DNA of 37,431 nucleotides from Oscillospiraceae bacterium (GTDB taxonomy: Bacteria > Bacillota > Clostridia > Oscillospirales > Oscillospiraceae). The DNA lies in assembly GCA_902775355.1 (NCBI GenBank), contig CACYLY010000026.1:1-37431 (forward strand). Direction: 5' to 3'. Positions 16,558 through 24,206 of the stretch are shown one piece after another. Within the stretch, counting starts at the first letter, position 1, and every line of letters begins with the position of its first letter. The position numbers and the translations under genes are program-made. The notes under the pieces were generated by a model. The model had not been told where the DNA came from. It worked only from the letters and a program-made list of their open reading frames with translations, and searched no databases.

Positions 16558-17778
16558 ATGGCAAGCTACGGCACCTGCCCCTACTGTGGGGCCCTGGTCC
16601 GCTCGGACCAGCAGAAATGCCCCGGTTGCGGCGCCCCCAACGACAAGTACGTGGCCGAGCGCGTATCCCCGGACCTGATGCCCGGGACCATCCAGGAGCT
16701 GAAGGATTACTGCAGCGCCCACAAGGTCCCCCTGCGCCAGCTGCGCTTTTTCATCGGGGAGGATTACCGGGAGCCCCGGGCCTTCGGCGTCTATCGGGAC
16801 AAGGAAAACTATGTGGTCTACCGAAACAAGGCCGACGGCAGCCGTTCCCTCGGCTATCAGGGGCCGGATGAGGCGCACGCCGTCTCCATGATCTTCCGGA
16901 AGCTCCAGGAAGCCGGGAGCAGCCAGGGGCTGATCTCCCCCGAGACCGGGGACTGGTCGGCGCCGGTCCCGGCGGGGCCGCCCAAGACCATTGAGGAGCT
17001 GCAGGCCTTCTGCCGCGCCCAGCACATGCCCCTGCGGAAAATGCGCTTCTTCATCGGCGAGGATACCCGGGAGGCCATGGCCTTCGGCATCTATCGGGAC
17101 GGGGACGAGGTCGTGGTCTACAAGAACAAGGCCAACGGCGAACGGGCCGTCCGCTACCGGGGCAGATTCGAGGAGCGGGGCGTCAAGGAGCTGTACGACA
17201 AGCTGCTGGAGGAGTGCCATAAGCGGGGCATCTATCCCGAGGGCAAGCCCGTGACCCACGCCGGCAGCCGCAGCCGCAGCAGCAGCGGCACCCGCAGCGG
17301 CGGCTCTTCTACCCCTGCGAAGCGGACGCGGAGCGGCTGCCTCTTCTTTGCGCTGGAGCACCCCTTCCGCCTTTTTCTGATCCTCATCCTTCTGGGGGTG
17401 ATCGTCACCGCCTGCTCGGGCAGCATCGGCCACAGCAAAGACGGCTATTATCAGATCCCCGGAGACGATCTGGTCTATTACCACTACGGCGACGACTGGT
17501 ATTACACCCTCAACGAGAACGACGCGGGCTACTGGTACGAGGCCGACTCCTTCCCCGAAGAGGACTTTGAGACCTACAGTCTGGGGGACGACTGGGACAT
17601 GAGCTGGGGCGTCAGCGATTTCCAGGAGTCCAGCACCTGGGACGATCTGCACAGCAGCTCTTATGACTCCTCTTCCGACTCGGACTATGACTCCTGGGAC
17701 AGCGGCGACACCGATTGGGGCGGCTCCGACTACGATTCCTGGGACAGCGGCGACACCGACTGGGACAGCGACTGGTGA
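16558..17778 (+). CDS. Zinc-ribbon membrane protein with duplicated domain and Asp/Trp-rich tail
   Basis: A 406-residue protein of no family I can name. It has an N-terminal zinc ribbon (Cys7, Cys10, Cys21, Cys24), then two copies of a roughly 75-residue domain (about 43-117 and 143-217). The domain runs from (T)I-EL-(D/A)(Y/F)C through PLR-(L/M)RFFIGED and AFG-YRD to V-YKNKA-G. A Ser/Arg-rich linker, one membrane segment (about 262-288) and an outer tail rich in Asp, Trp, Tyr and Ser follow, the tail ending DTDWDSDW with an internal repeat YDSWDSGDTDW. The ATG at 16558 is preferred to a GTG at 16549 by distance from AAGGA. Its paralog follows 39 bases later, so the pair probably forms one unit. 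The tail seems exported while the zinc ribbon stays inside. Confidence 0.85.
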   Translation: MASYGTCPYCGALVRSDQQKCPGCGAPNDKYVAERVSPDLMPGTIQELKDYCSAHKVPLRQLRFFIGEDYREPRAFGVYRDKENYVVYRNKADGSRSLGYQGPDEAHAVSMIFRKLQEAGSSQGLISPETGDWSAPVPAGPPKTIEELQAFCRAQHMPLRKMRFFIGEDTREAMAFGIYRDGDEVVVYKNKANGERAVRYRGRFEERGVKELYDKLLEECHKRGIYPEGKPVTHAGSRSRSSSGTRSGGSSTPAKRTRSGCLFFALEHPFRLFLILILLGVIVTACSGSIGHSKDGYYQIPGDDLVYYHYGDDWYYTLNENDAGYWYEADSFPEEDFETYSLGDDWDMSWGVSDFQESSTWDDLHSSSYDSSSDSDYDSWDSGDTDWGGSDYDSWDSGDTDWDSDW

Positions 17779-17817
17779 TCCCCCCGGGACAGAACAAAAG
17801 AAAAGGACAGGTTTGAT

Positions 17818-18516
17818 ATGGCTTCCACAAGCAAATGCCCCTACTGCGGCAGCACCGTCCGCTCGGACGAACGCAGCTGCCCCAACTGCGGCGCGGAAAA
17901 CAGCCGGTTCGTGGTGGACGAGCCCGGCACCGTCTTCCGGCCCAAAACCATCGGAGAACTGCAGGAATACTGCGCCGAGCGGGGCATGCCCCTGCTGCGC
18001 ATGCGCTTTTTCATCGGCGAGGATTATCCGGAGCCCAAGGCCTTCGGTATCTATCAGGACGGGGCGGATTTCATCGTCTACAAGAACAAGGCCGACGGCA
18101 GCCGGGCGGTTCGCTACCGGGGCCCTGATCAGGCTTACGCCGTGGGCGAGCTGTACGACAAGCTTCTGGAGGAGTGCCACAATCGGGGCATCTACCCCGA
18201 CGGGCACCGGCCTGTCAGGCGCACGTCCTACACGCCGCCGTCCCGCAGCGCCGGCTCCTACCCCACAGGCGGAGCAAGCGAATACCGAGGGCGGCAAAAG
18301 TCCTCCTCCGGAAACGGAAACTGGCTGAAGATCCTTTTGTTCATTCTGGCCTTTCTCGTCGTCTCCGGCCTGTTTCGCAGCTGTACCGGCGGCCGCTCCA
18401 CCATCCGTTTCTCCAGCGGCGACACCTCCGGCTACTACTCCGACAGCTCCTGGGACGATGACGACGACTGGGACGACTGGGACGACGACGATACCGACTG
18501 GGATTCCGACTGGTAA
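17818..18516 (+). CDS. Zinc-ribbon membrane protein, shorter paralog
   Basis: A 232-residue paralog of the upstream gene. The zinc ribbon is in the same place (Cys7, Cys10, Cys21, Cys24), with one copy of the 75-residue domain (about 43-117, with MRFFIGEDYPEPKAFGIYQDG and VYKNKADGSRAVRYRGPDQAYAV), a low-complexity linker, a membrane segment (about 169-188) and an acidic Asp/Trp tail. The last eight residues, DTDWDSDW, are the same as in the paralog. This domain is closer to the second than the first copy in the neighbour (both continue ELYDKLLEECH-RGIYP), so the pair probably arose by duplication with loss or gain of one domain. Function unknown. A PatB-like gene follows 26 bases later. Confidence 0.85.
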   Translation: MASTSKCPYCGSTVRSDERSCPNCGAENSRFVVDEPGTVFRPKTIGELQEYCAERGMPLLRMRFFIGEDYPEPKAFGIYQDGADFIVYKNKADGSRAVRYRGPDQAYAVGELYDKLLEECHNRGIYPDGHRPVRRTSYTPPSRSAGSYPTGGASEYRGRQKSSSGNGNWLKILLFILAFLVVSGLFRSCTGGRSTIRFSSGDTSGYYSDSSWDDDDDWDDWDDDDTDWDSDW

Positions 18517-18542
18517 AAAACATAAGGAACGAGGCTGAGACG

Positions 18543-19736
18543 ATGACTTACGACTTCACCACGATCCTGGACCGGCAGGGTCACGATATTATTGCCGCCG
18601 ACATCATCCCCCTGAAGGACGGGAAGGTGGACGAGGGCTTCTCCTCCATCCCCATGTGGGTGGCGGACATGAGCTTTCCCACCGCCCCCTGCATTCTGGA
18701 GGCCCTGGCCCAGCGCCAGCAGTTTCCCAACTTCGGCTATTTCCGGGAGCCGGAGCGCTATTACCGGGCCATCATCGACTGGCACCGGCAGCGCAAGGGC
18801 GTCACGGACCTGGAGCAGGAGCACATCGGCTATGAAAACGGCGTCCTGGGCGGAGTCAGCAGCGCCATCCGCATGCTCAGCGCCCCGGGGGACAAGATCC
18901 TGCTCCACGCCCCGGTCTACGTGGGCTTCACCCACGTGCTGAACAGCCTGGGGCGCACGGCGGTCCACACGGATCTGGTCCGGGACGAGGCCGGGATCTG
19001 GCGCATGGATTACGCGGACATGGACCGGAAGCTCAAGGAAAACAAGATCCATCTGGCCATCTTCTGCTCCCCCCACAACCCCACGGGCCGGGTCTGGGAG
19101 CGCCGGGAGATCGAGAAGGCCATGGAGATCTACGCCGCCAACAACTGCATCGTGATCTCCGACGAGATCTGGTCGGACATCATCATGCCGGGCTATCGGC
19201 ACATCCCCACCCAGAGCGTGTCCGAGGACGCGAAAAAGCGGACCATCGCCTTCTACGCCCCCAGCAAAACCTTCTCCCTGGCGGGGCTCATCGGCTCCTA
19301 CCACGTGGTTTACGATCCCCTGCTCCGGGACCGGCTGCGGAAGGAGAGCGAGCTGACCCACTACAACAACCAGAACGTGCTTTCCATGGAGGCCCTGATC
19401 GGGGCCTACACCGGGGGCGGGCCCTGGGTGGACCAGATGTGCGCCGTCGTCGACAAGAACCTCCGCTATGCCTGCGATTTCATCGCCGCGCACTTCCCCG
19501 GGGTGTCTGTCATGCGTCCCCAGGGGACCTATATGCTGTTTCTGGACTGCGGGGACTGGTGCCGGGAGCACGGCGTGTCCATTCAGGCGCTGCTGGAGCG
19601 GGGCATCCGGGCCGGCGTCATCTGGCAGAACGGGGAGAGCTTTTTCTGGCCGGACTCCATCCGCCTGAACCTGGCCCTGCCCTTCTCCCTGCTGCAGGAG
19701 GCCATGGAGCGGCTGCGGAAATATGCTTTTATCTGA
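18543..19736 (+). CDS. PatB/MalY-type PLP-dependent aminotransferase/C-S lyase
   Basis: A cytoplasmic fold-type I PLP enzyme, 397 residues, of the MalY/PatB group, which cleaves cystathionine or cysteine-S-conjugates. The N-terminus has IPMWVADMSFPTAP, typical of the group. The PLP site has the NPTGR segment (Asn179), Asp207 in SDEIWSD and the Schiff-base Lys242 in APSKTFSLAGL. It is probably co-transcribed with the two zinc-ribbon genes, with no evident functional link. A strong terminator follows. The exact substrate cannot be told. Confidence 0.93.
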   Translation: MTYDFTTILDRQGHDIIAADIIPLKDGKVDEGFSSIPMWVADMSFPTAPCILEALAQRQQFPNFGYFREPERYYRAIIDWHRQRKGVTDLEQEHIGYENGVLGGVSSAIRMLSAPGDKILLHAPVYVGFTHVLNSLGRTAVHTDLVRDEAGIWRMDYADMDRKLKENKIHLAIFCSPHNPTGRVWERREIEKAMEIYAANNCIVISDEIWSDIIMPGYRHIPTQSVSEDAKKRTIAFYAPSKTFSLAGLIGSYHVVYDPLLRDRLRKESELTHYNNQNVLSMEALIGAYTGGGPWVDQMCAVVDKNLRYACDFIAAHFPGVSVMRPQGTYMLFLDCGDWCREHGVSIQALLERGIRAGVIWQNGESFFWPDSIRLNLALPFSLLQEAMERLRKYAFI

Positions 19737-19747
19737 TCATGCAGAGA

Positions 19748-19796
19748 CACCGAAGGGCGGGAGTTTTCTCCCGCCCTTCGGTGTTTTATCGTTTTT
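19748..19796 (+). terminator. Strong intrinsic terminator after the PatB-like gene
   Basis: A perfect 16-bp stem CACCGAAGGGCGGGAG/CTCCCGCCCTTCGGTG with a TTTT loop, followed by TTTTATCGTTTTT. Confidence 0.95.
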
Positions 19797-19857
19797 ATTC
19801 TGGATCATCGCGGAACGTGAAGGAGCTAAAGCAAAGGAAAGAGCCCGGCCGCTCTAA

Positions 19858-20030
19858 GCCTTCCCCTGGAGGGGAAGGTGTCGCGGCGCGTCCCCCGCAA
19901 GCGCCGTGACGGATGAGGTGGGAACCTTGCCTGTAATATGTGGCCGGACGGATATGTCGGCGCAGACACCTCATCCGTCTTGCCCCTCGCGTGAGATCGG
20001 GGCAAGCCACCTTCCCCTCAAGGGGAAGGC
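19858..20030. repeat. MITE-like repeat with TTCCCC/GGGGAA hairpin ends (copy 2)
   Basis: It opens with the hairpin GCCTTCCCC...GGGGAAGGTG and closes with CACCTTCCCC...GGGGAAGGC, so the ends are inverted copies. Inside, GACGGATGAGGTG and CACCTCATCCGTC form a 13-base inverted pair. It has the same layout as 9047-9211. No gene is seen in 19737-20074. Confidence 0.75.
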
Positions 20031-20074
20031 AAAAAGCTCCCGCGCTTTATCGCCATAAAGTTCCGTGAAATCCT

Positions 20075-20776
20075 TTATTTTGCGATCTCGATCTCCGCGT
20101 CCTGGGTGTAGAACATGTCCATGTATTCCTCCAGGGTGATGCCCAGGCCGGTGATCTGCTCGGCGGCAGTCAGGCCCACATAGCGGTAATGGCCGCTGTC
20201 GGCGCTGCGGCCGGTGATAGACTCGCTGCCCTCGGGATAGCGGAGGATGAAGCCGTAGCGCCAGGCGTTCTCCCGCATCCAGGCCTGGGCGGCGGCGCCC
20301 TGCACGTCCACGGCCAGGCCCAGCTCATGCTCGCTGGTGCCGGGGACGCCTACTCGCTGCTCCGCCACGGCATAGGCCCGGTCGGCGTCGTAGCCGGCCA
20401 GCATCTGCCGGTTCTGCTCGTCCGAGAACACCTTCAGCTGCTCGTCCTGGGTCCGGTATCCCGCCGTCAAGGTGATGGGGGTGCCGGAGGCCCGGCAGTC
20501 CGCCAGGAGCTTCTCCAGATCCCCGGCGCAGCTTTTATCCACCTGGATGCCCTCCACGGTTTTCAGCCGGGGCCGAAAGCCGCTCTTGTCGACGCCGTTC
20601 CACGGGTTCACCAGCACGATCACCCGGGTGTCTCCCCGCTGGGCGATCCAGTGATAGACCCGGATCCCCGTCAGGATCAGCACCAGCAGGGCCAGGACCG
20701 CGATGACGATCTTCACCGTGGGCCGCAGCGCTCTTTTCTGCTGCAGGTGCTTTCCCGTCTTTGATTTTTCAGGCAT
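20075..20776 (-). CDS. VanY-like D,D-carboxypeptidase (M15B)
   Basis: A membrane-anchored zinc carboxypeptidase that removes the terminal D-Ala (or a related residue) from peptidoglycan stem peptides, 233 residues. It has a short basic cytoplasmic end, an N-terminal membrane anchor (about 22-40) and an M15B domain. The zinc ligands are His150 and Asp157 in TSEHELGLAVD and His196 in SGHYRYVG. The start at 20776 has AGAGG upstream; an ATG 12 codons earlier is less well placed. This is the third D,D-carboxypeptidase in the window, of a different fold from the S11 pair. No vanH, vanA or vanX is seen, so it is taken as a wall-maturation enzyme, not a resistance gene. Confidence 0.92.
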   Translation of the reverse strand: MPEKSKTGKHLQQKRALRPTVKIVIAVLALLVLILTGIRVYHWIAQRGDTRVIVLVNPWNGVDKSGFRPRLKTVEGIQVDKSCAGDLEKLLADCRASGTPITLTAGYRTQDEQLKVFSDEQNRQMLAGYDADRAYAVAEQRVGVPGTSEHELGLAVDVQGAAAQAWMRENAWRYGFILRYPEGSESITGRSADSGHYRYVGLTAAEQITGLGITLEEYMDMFYTQDAEIEIAK

Positions 20777-20971
20777 TCTCTCGCCTCTTTTCCAATCCTC
20801 TTCGATGCGCACACGAAAATGGTCATCGCATTACGGCTCGGCGGAACGATTTCCATCGTTTCGCCATCGGGTTGTCATTGTACCACAAGTTGCCGGCAAA
20901 AAACAGTCGCACCGGCGCGATTTCAGAATTATTAAGATTTCTCCGGTTCTCCGGACTTTTCCGCCGGAGGG

Positions 20972-21013
20972 CGCAAAAAGATCCGCCTCATAGTTGAGAC
21001 GGATCTTTTTGCG
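20972..21013 (-). terminator. Terminator-like hairpin after mntP
   Basis: A perfect 14-bp stem CGCAAAAAGATCCG/CGGATCTTTTTGCG around a 14-base loop, 17 bases past the mntP stop. Symmetric A/T tracts suggest it can act on either strand. Confidence 0.75.
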
Positions 21014-21029
21014 TTTTGTTCCGCGGGGT

Positions 21030-21593
21030 TCAGAAGTTGATGATCCCCAGGTGCTCCAGCAGGATCTTCAGGCCGATCAGGATCAGGATGACGCCGCCGA
21101 CCCGCTCCGCCCGGGACTTCCACCGGGCGCCGAAGACATGGCCGATGTAGATGCCCAGGATGGACAGCAGGAAGGTGGTGAGGCCGATGGTCCCCGCCGC
21201 CGGCAGGATCTTCACCGACAAAAAGGCGAAGGTGATGCCCACGGCCAGGGCGTCGATGCTGGTGGCCACGGCCAGCAGCAGCATGGTCTTGACGCCGAAG
21301 TCGTCGTTCAGTTCCTCCTCCCTGGAGAAGGACTCCCGGATCATGTTGCCGCCGATCAGGGCCAGCAGCACAAAGGCGACCCAGTGATCATAGCGGGTGA
21401 TCAGGGTTTCGAAGCGGTAGCCCAGCAGCCAGCCCAGCACGGGCATCAGCGCCTGGAAGCCGCCGAAATACAGGCCCACCAGCAGCGCGTGCCGGGGCTT
21501 CAGCTTCTGCACGCTCAGGCCCTTGCACACGGACACCGCGAAGGCGTCCATGCTCAGGCCCACGGCGATGAGCAGCAATTCCGAGAAACTCAT
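21030..21593 (-). CDS. mntP: Manganese efflux pump MntP
   Basis: A 187-residue, six-span membrane protein that exports Mn(II). Family marks are the two repeated halves with acidic residues in membrane helices: [15 protein letters not shown] near the N-terminus and [18 protein letters not shown] in the second half. The start at 21593 has GAGGAG upstream. It follows the plsY-like gene by 76 bases. That gap is too short and lacks the features of a yybP-ykoY manganese riboswitch, so control by that route is not supported here. Confidence 0.95.
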   Translation of the reverse strand: MSFSELLLIAVGLSMDAFAVSVCKGLSVQKLKPRHALLVGLYFGGFQALMPVLGWLLGYRFETLITRYDHWVAFVLLALIGGNMIRESFSREEELNDDFGVKTMLLLAVATSIDALAVGITFAFLSVKILPAAGTIGLTTFLLSILGIYIGHVFGARWKSRAERVGGVILILIGLKILLEHLGIINF

Positions 21594-21669
21594 GCTTCTC
21601 TCTCCTCAAGTGTTTTCTCTTGTCCGGCGGGACCGAAAACGCCGTCCCCGCCCGCCCGAAGGCCCGGCA

Positions 21670-22317
21670 TCAGAAATCTTCGTCGAACTTGTAGCTGATG
21701 TCCTGCACCCGGCTCAGCTTTTCCTCTTCGCCGCGGAACACCCGGCGCAGGCCGGGGATGTGGTGCAGCAGCACCAGCAGGCAGATCAGCGCCGTCAGGA
21801 TCAGGACCAGGCGGCTCTCCACCACCATTACGGCCACCGCGGCCATGGCCAGGGCGCCCAGCACGGCGCCGACGGTGAGGCTCTTGAAGATCCAGATGCC
21901 GATGATGATGCCCAGGGCCGCCAGAACACCCACGGAGGGCTCCAGCAGCAGTCCCGTGAGGATCAGGGCAAAGCAGCCGTGACCTCCCCGGTAGCGGTTG
22001 AACACGGGCCAGAGCCGACCCATCATCAGGCAGAAGCCTGCGAAGGCCACGCCCAGGTCGGAGCGGCCCCGGATGGCGATCAGCAGCGCGCCGACGCCCA
22101 GGGGCAGCAGGTCCTTCAGGATCTCCACCAGCGCCAGCTTCACAAAGCCCAGGGGGCCGAAGAGGCGGCGGAAGTTGGACAGCCACACGTTCCCCCGGCC
22201 CAGCTTGGTCAGATCCCTGTGAAACACATAGCGGGAAGCCACCCGGCGGGTGCTGACGCTGCCGAAGAAATAGGCCAGGGCGGCAGTCAGCAGAAGCAGT
22301 ATCCAGTTGAGGATCAT
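21670..22317 (-). CDS. PlsY-like glycerol-3-phosphate acyltransferase, divergent
   Basis: A 215-residue multi-span membrane protein of the PlsY family, which acylates glycerol 3-phosphate from acyl phosphate. The N-terminal span with FFGSVSTRR and the loop LGRGNVWLSNFRRLFGPLGF match the first motifs only loosely (canonical: GSGNIGATNxxR). WPVFNRYRGGHGCFA replaces the usual FPxFxxFKGGKGVAT, so the motif Lys is His. It has a charged C-terminal tail of about 30 residues. The start overlaps the der stop by 4 bases (ATGA), the usual der-plsY order in Firmicutes. It may be a paralog with altered activity; no other plsY is in the window. Confidence 0.8.
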   Translation of the reverse strand: MILNWILLLLTAALAYFFGSVSTRRVASRYVFHRDLTKLGRGNVWLSNFRRLFGPLGFVKLALVEILKDLLPLGVGALLIAIRGRSDLGVAFAGFCLMMGRLWPVFNRYRGGHGCFALILTGLLLEPSVGVLAALGIIIGIWIFKSLTVGAVLGALAMAAVAVMVVESRLVLILTALICLLVLLHHIPGLRRVFRGEEEKLSRVQDISYKFDEDF

Positions 22318-23639
22318 TCCTTGTCTCCCTTCTGGCGGATCACGATACGCACGGGCGTACCCTCCAGGCCGAACACGGAGCGGATCTGGTTTTCCAGATA
22401 GCGCTGATATGAGAAGTGGAACAGCTCCCGGCTGTTGCAGAAGATGACGAAGTTGGGGGGCTTGATCCCCGTCTGGGTCATGTAGTAGATCTTCAGGCGC
22501 TTGCCCTTGTCCGTGGGGGGCTGGACCCGCGCCTGGGCGTCGGCCAGGACATTATTCAGCATGCCGGTGGTGATGCGCATGTTGCTCTGGTCGTTGACGT
22601 AGTTGATGAGCTCGAAAATGCGGTTGGTGCGCTGGCCGGTGAGGGCAGAGATGAAGAGCACCGGGGCGTAGCTCATGAAGCTCAGGTCCCGCAGGATGTC
22701 CTTGCGCATCTTCTCCATGGTGCCGGTCTCTTTTTCCACCAGGTCCCACTTGTTCACCACGATGATGCTGGCCTTGCCGGCCTCGTGGGCCAGGCCCGCG
22801 ATCTTGGTGTCCTGATCGGTGACGCCGTCCCGGGCGTCGATCATGATGAGGCACACGTCCGCCCGCTCGATGGCCAGCTGGGCCCGCATGACGGAGAACT
22901 TTTCCACCCGCTCGTCCACCTTGGACTTGCGGCGGATGCCGGCGGTGTCGATGAACATGTAGCGCCCCAGCTCGTTTTCGTAGACGGTGTCCACCGCGTC
23001 CCGGGTGGTGCCGGCCTCGTCGCTGACGATGACCCGCTTCTCCCCCAGAATGTGGTTCACCAGGGAGCTCTTACCCACGTTGGGCTTGCCGATGATGGCG
23101 ACCTTGATGAGGTCCTCTTCCTCCTCTTCCTCCTCGGCGGGGGGGAAGTACTTCAGGCACTCGTCCAGCAGATCGCCGGTGCCGTGGCCGTGGACAGCGG
23201 AGGTGGGGATGGGATCTCCCAGGCCCAGGGAATAGAACTCGTAGACGCCCAGGTCCGTGTCGCCGGTGGAGTCGGCCTTGTTCACGGCCAGCACCACGGG
23301 CTTGCGGGAGCGCAGGAGCATGTTGGCCACCTCCTGGTCCGCGGCGGTGACGCCGGTGCGCAGGTCGGTGACAAAGATGATGACGGTGGCGGCGTCGATG
23401 GCGATCTGGGCCTGCTCCCGCATGAACAGCAGGATCTCGCTGTCGGTGCTGGGCTCGATGCCGCCGGTGTCTACCATATCGAATTTCCGCCCGCACCACT
23501 CGCACTCGGCGTAGAGCCGGTCCCGGGTGACGCCGGGGGTGTCCTCCACAATGGAGAGGCGCTGCCCCACCAGGCGGTTGAAGAGCATGGATTTGCCCAC
23601 GTTGGGTCTCCCCACGATGGCAACCAAAGGTCTGGACAT
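22314..23639 (-). CDS. der: Ribosome biogenesis GTPase Der (EngA)
   Basis: An essential double GTPase needed for 50S subunit assembly, 441 residues. The first G domain has GRPNVGKS, DTPGVTRD and NKAD; the second has GKPNVGKS, DEAGTTRD, DTAGIRRK and NKWDL. A C-terminal KH-like domain ends the protein. The start at 23639 has GGAAGGTGA upstream; the in-frame extension to 23717 is repeat sequence. It is followed by plsY with a 4-base overlap. Confidence 0.97.
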   Translation of the reverse strand: MSRPLVAIVGRPNVGKSMLFNRLVGQRLSIVEDTPGVTRDRLYAECEWCGRKFDMVDTGGIEPSTDSEILLFMREQAQIAIDAATVIIFVTDLRTGVTAADQEVANMLLRSRKPVVLAVNKADSTGDTDLGVYEFYSLGLGDPIPTSAVHGHGTGDLLDECLKYFPPAEEEEEEEDLIKVAIIGKPNVGKSSLVNHILGEKRVIVSDEAGTTRDAVDTVYENELGRYMFIDTAGIRRKSKVDERVEKFSVMRAQLAIERADVCLIMIDARDGVTDQDTKIAGLAHEAGKASIIVVNKWDLVEKETGTMEKMRKDILRDLSFMSYAPVLFISALTGQRTNRIFELINYVNDQSNMRITTGMLNNVLADAQARVQPPTDKGKRLKIYYMTQTGIKPPNFVIFCNSRELFHFSYQRYLENQIRSVFGLEGTPVRIVIRQKGDKE

Positions 23640-23656
23640 ATAATCACCTTCCTTAT

Positions 23657-23692
23657 AGCTTCCCCCTTTGGGGGAAGTGGCGCGAAGCGCCG
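23657..23692. repeat. Double hairpin in the der leader
   Basis: CTTCCCCC/GGGGGAAG followed by a second hairpin GGCGC/GCGCC. It lies 18 bases before the der start and resembles the ends of the MITE-like repeats at 9047 and 19858. It may be a solo end of that family. Confidence 0.55.
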
Positions 23693-23713
23693 ATAGGGGT
23701 CGTTCGTTTGCGT

Positions 23714-24196
23714 TCACTCCCGTTCGTCCGTCACGAAGTGGCGGACACCGGAACAGGGCTTGTCCAGCTCCGTCCGGAAAAAGGTGGGATAAAGGGTCGT
23801 ATCCCCGTGGGGATCGATCCAGGTCAGATGCTCGTCGGAGCCCTCCTCCACGCTGACATCGCAGCGGGGAGCAAAGTCCTCCGGCGTTTTCACGTAGTAG
23901 TAGAAGCCGATCTCGTAAATCAGCTTGTCCTTCATTTTGCCCAGGTCGCCCCGGAAGAAATCCTCATGGATGAAGCCCAGACGATCGATCTCCAGATCAT
24001 AGCCGGTCTCCTCCCGCAGCTCCCGGCGCAGGGCTTCCTCGGCGCTCTCGCCGAACTGGATCCGGCCGCCCACGCTGTAGCAGTAGCGCAGCTCGTCGTT
24101 GGCCACCATGAGGAGCTTGCCGTCCTTCTGGATGATGGCGCCCACGCGGACGTTCACATAGCCCCCGTCCAGGGGGAAACAGATGTCCTGTGTCAT
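23714..24196 (-). CDS. Nudix hydrolase
   Basis: A 160-residue Nudix-fold pyrophosphohydrolase. The Nudix box is complete: GRIQFGESAEEALRRELREE, then TGYDLE, fitting G-x5-E-x7-REU-x-EE-x-GU. The substrate (nucleotide or other diphosphate) cannot be told. The start at 24196 has GAGG 8 bases upstream and lies 10 bases after the stop of the radical-SAM gene, so the two are co-transcribed. Confidence 0.93.
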   Translation of the reverse strand: MTQDICFPLDGGYVNVRVGAIIQKDGKLLMVANDELRYCYSVGGRIQFGESAEEALRRELREETGYDLEIDRLGFIHEDFFRGDLGKMKDKLIYEIGFYYYVKTPEDFAPRCDVSVEEGSDEHLTWIDPHGDTTLYPTFFRTELDKPCSGVRHFVTDERE

Positions 24197-24206
24197 TGCA
24201 GCCGCC

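Noticed and set aside
16309-18297. 662-residue minus-strand frame opposite the zinc-ribbon genes
   Set aside because: It is Ala/Val/Gly-rich, begins within the opposite gene and has no motif; the plus-strand pair has zinc ribbons, membrane spans and a promoter.
20075-20776. Vancomycin resistance locus
   Set aside because: Only a lone VanY-like enzyme is present, with no vanH, ligase or vanX nearby; such enzymes are common in wall maturation.
21594-21669. yybP-ykoY manganese riboswitch before mntP
   Set aside because: Only 76 bases separate it from the upstream gene and no matching stem pattern was seen.
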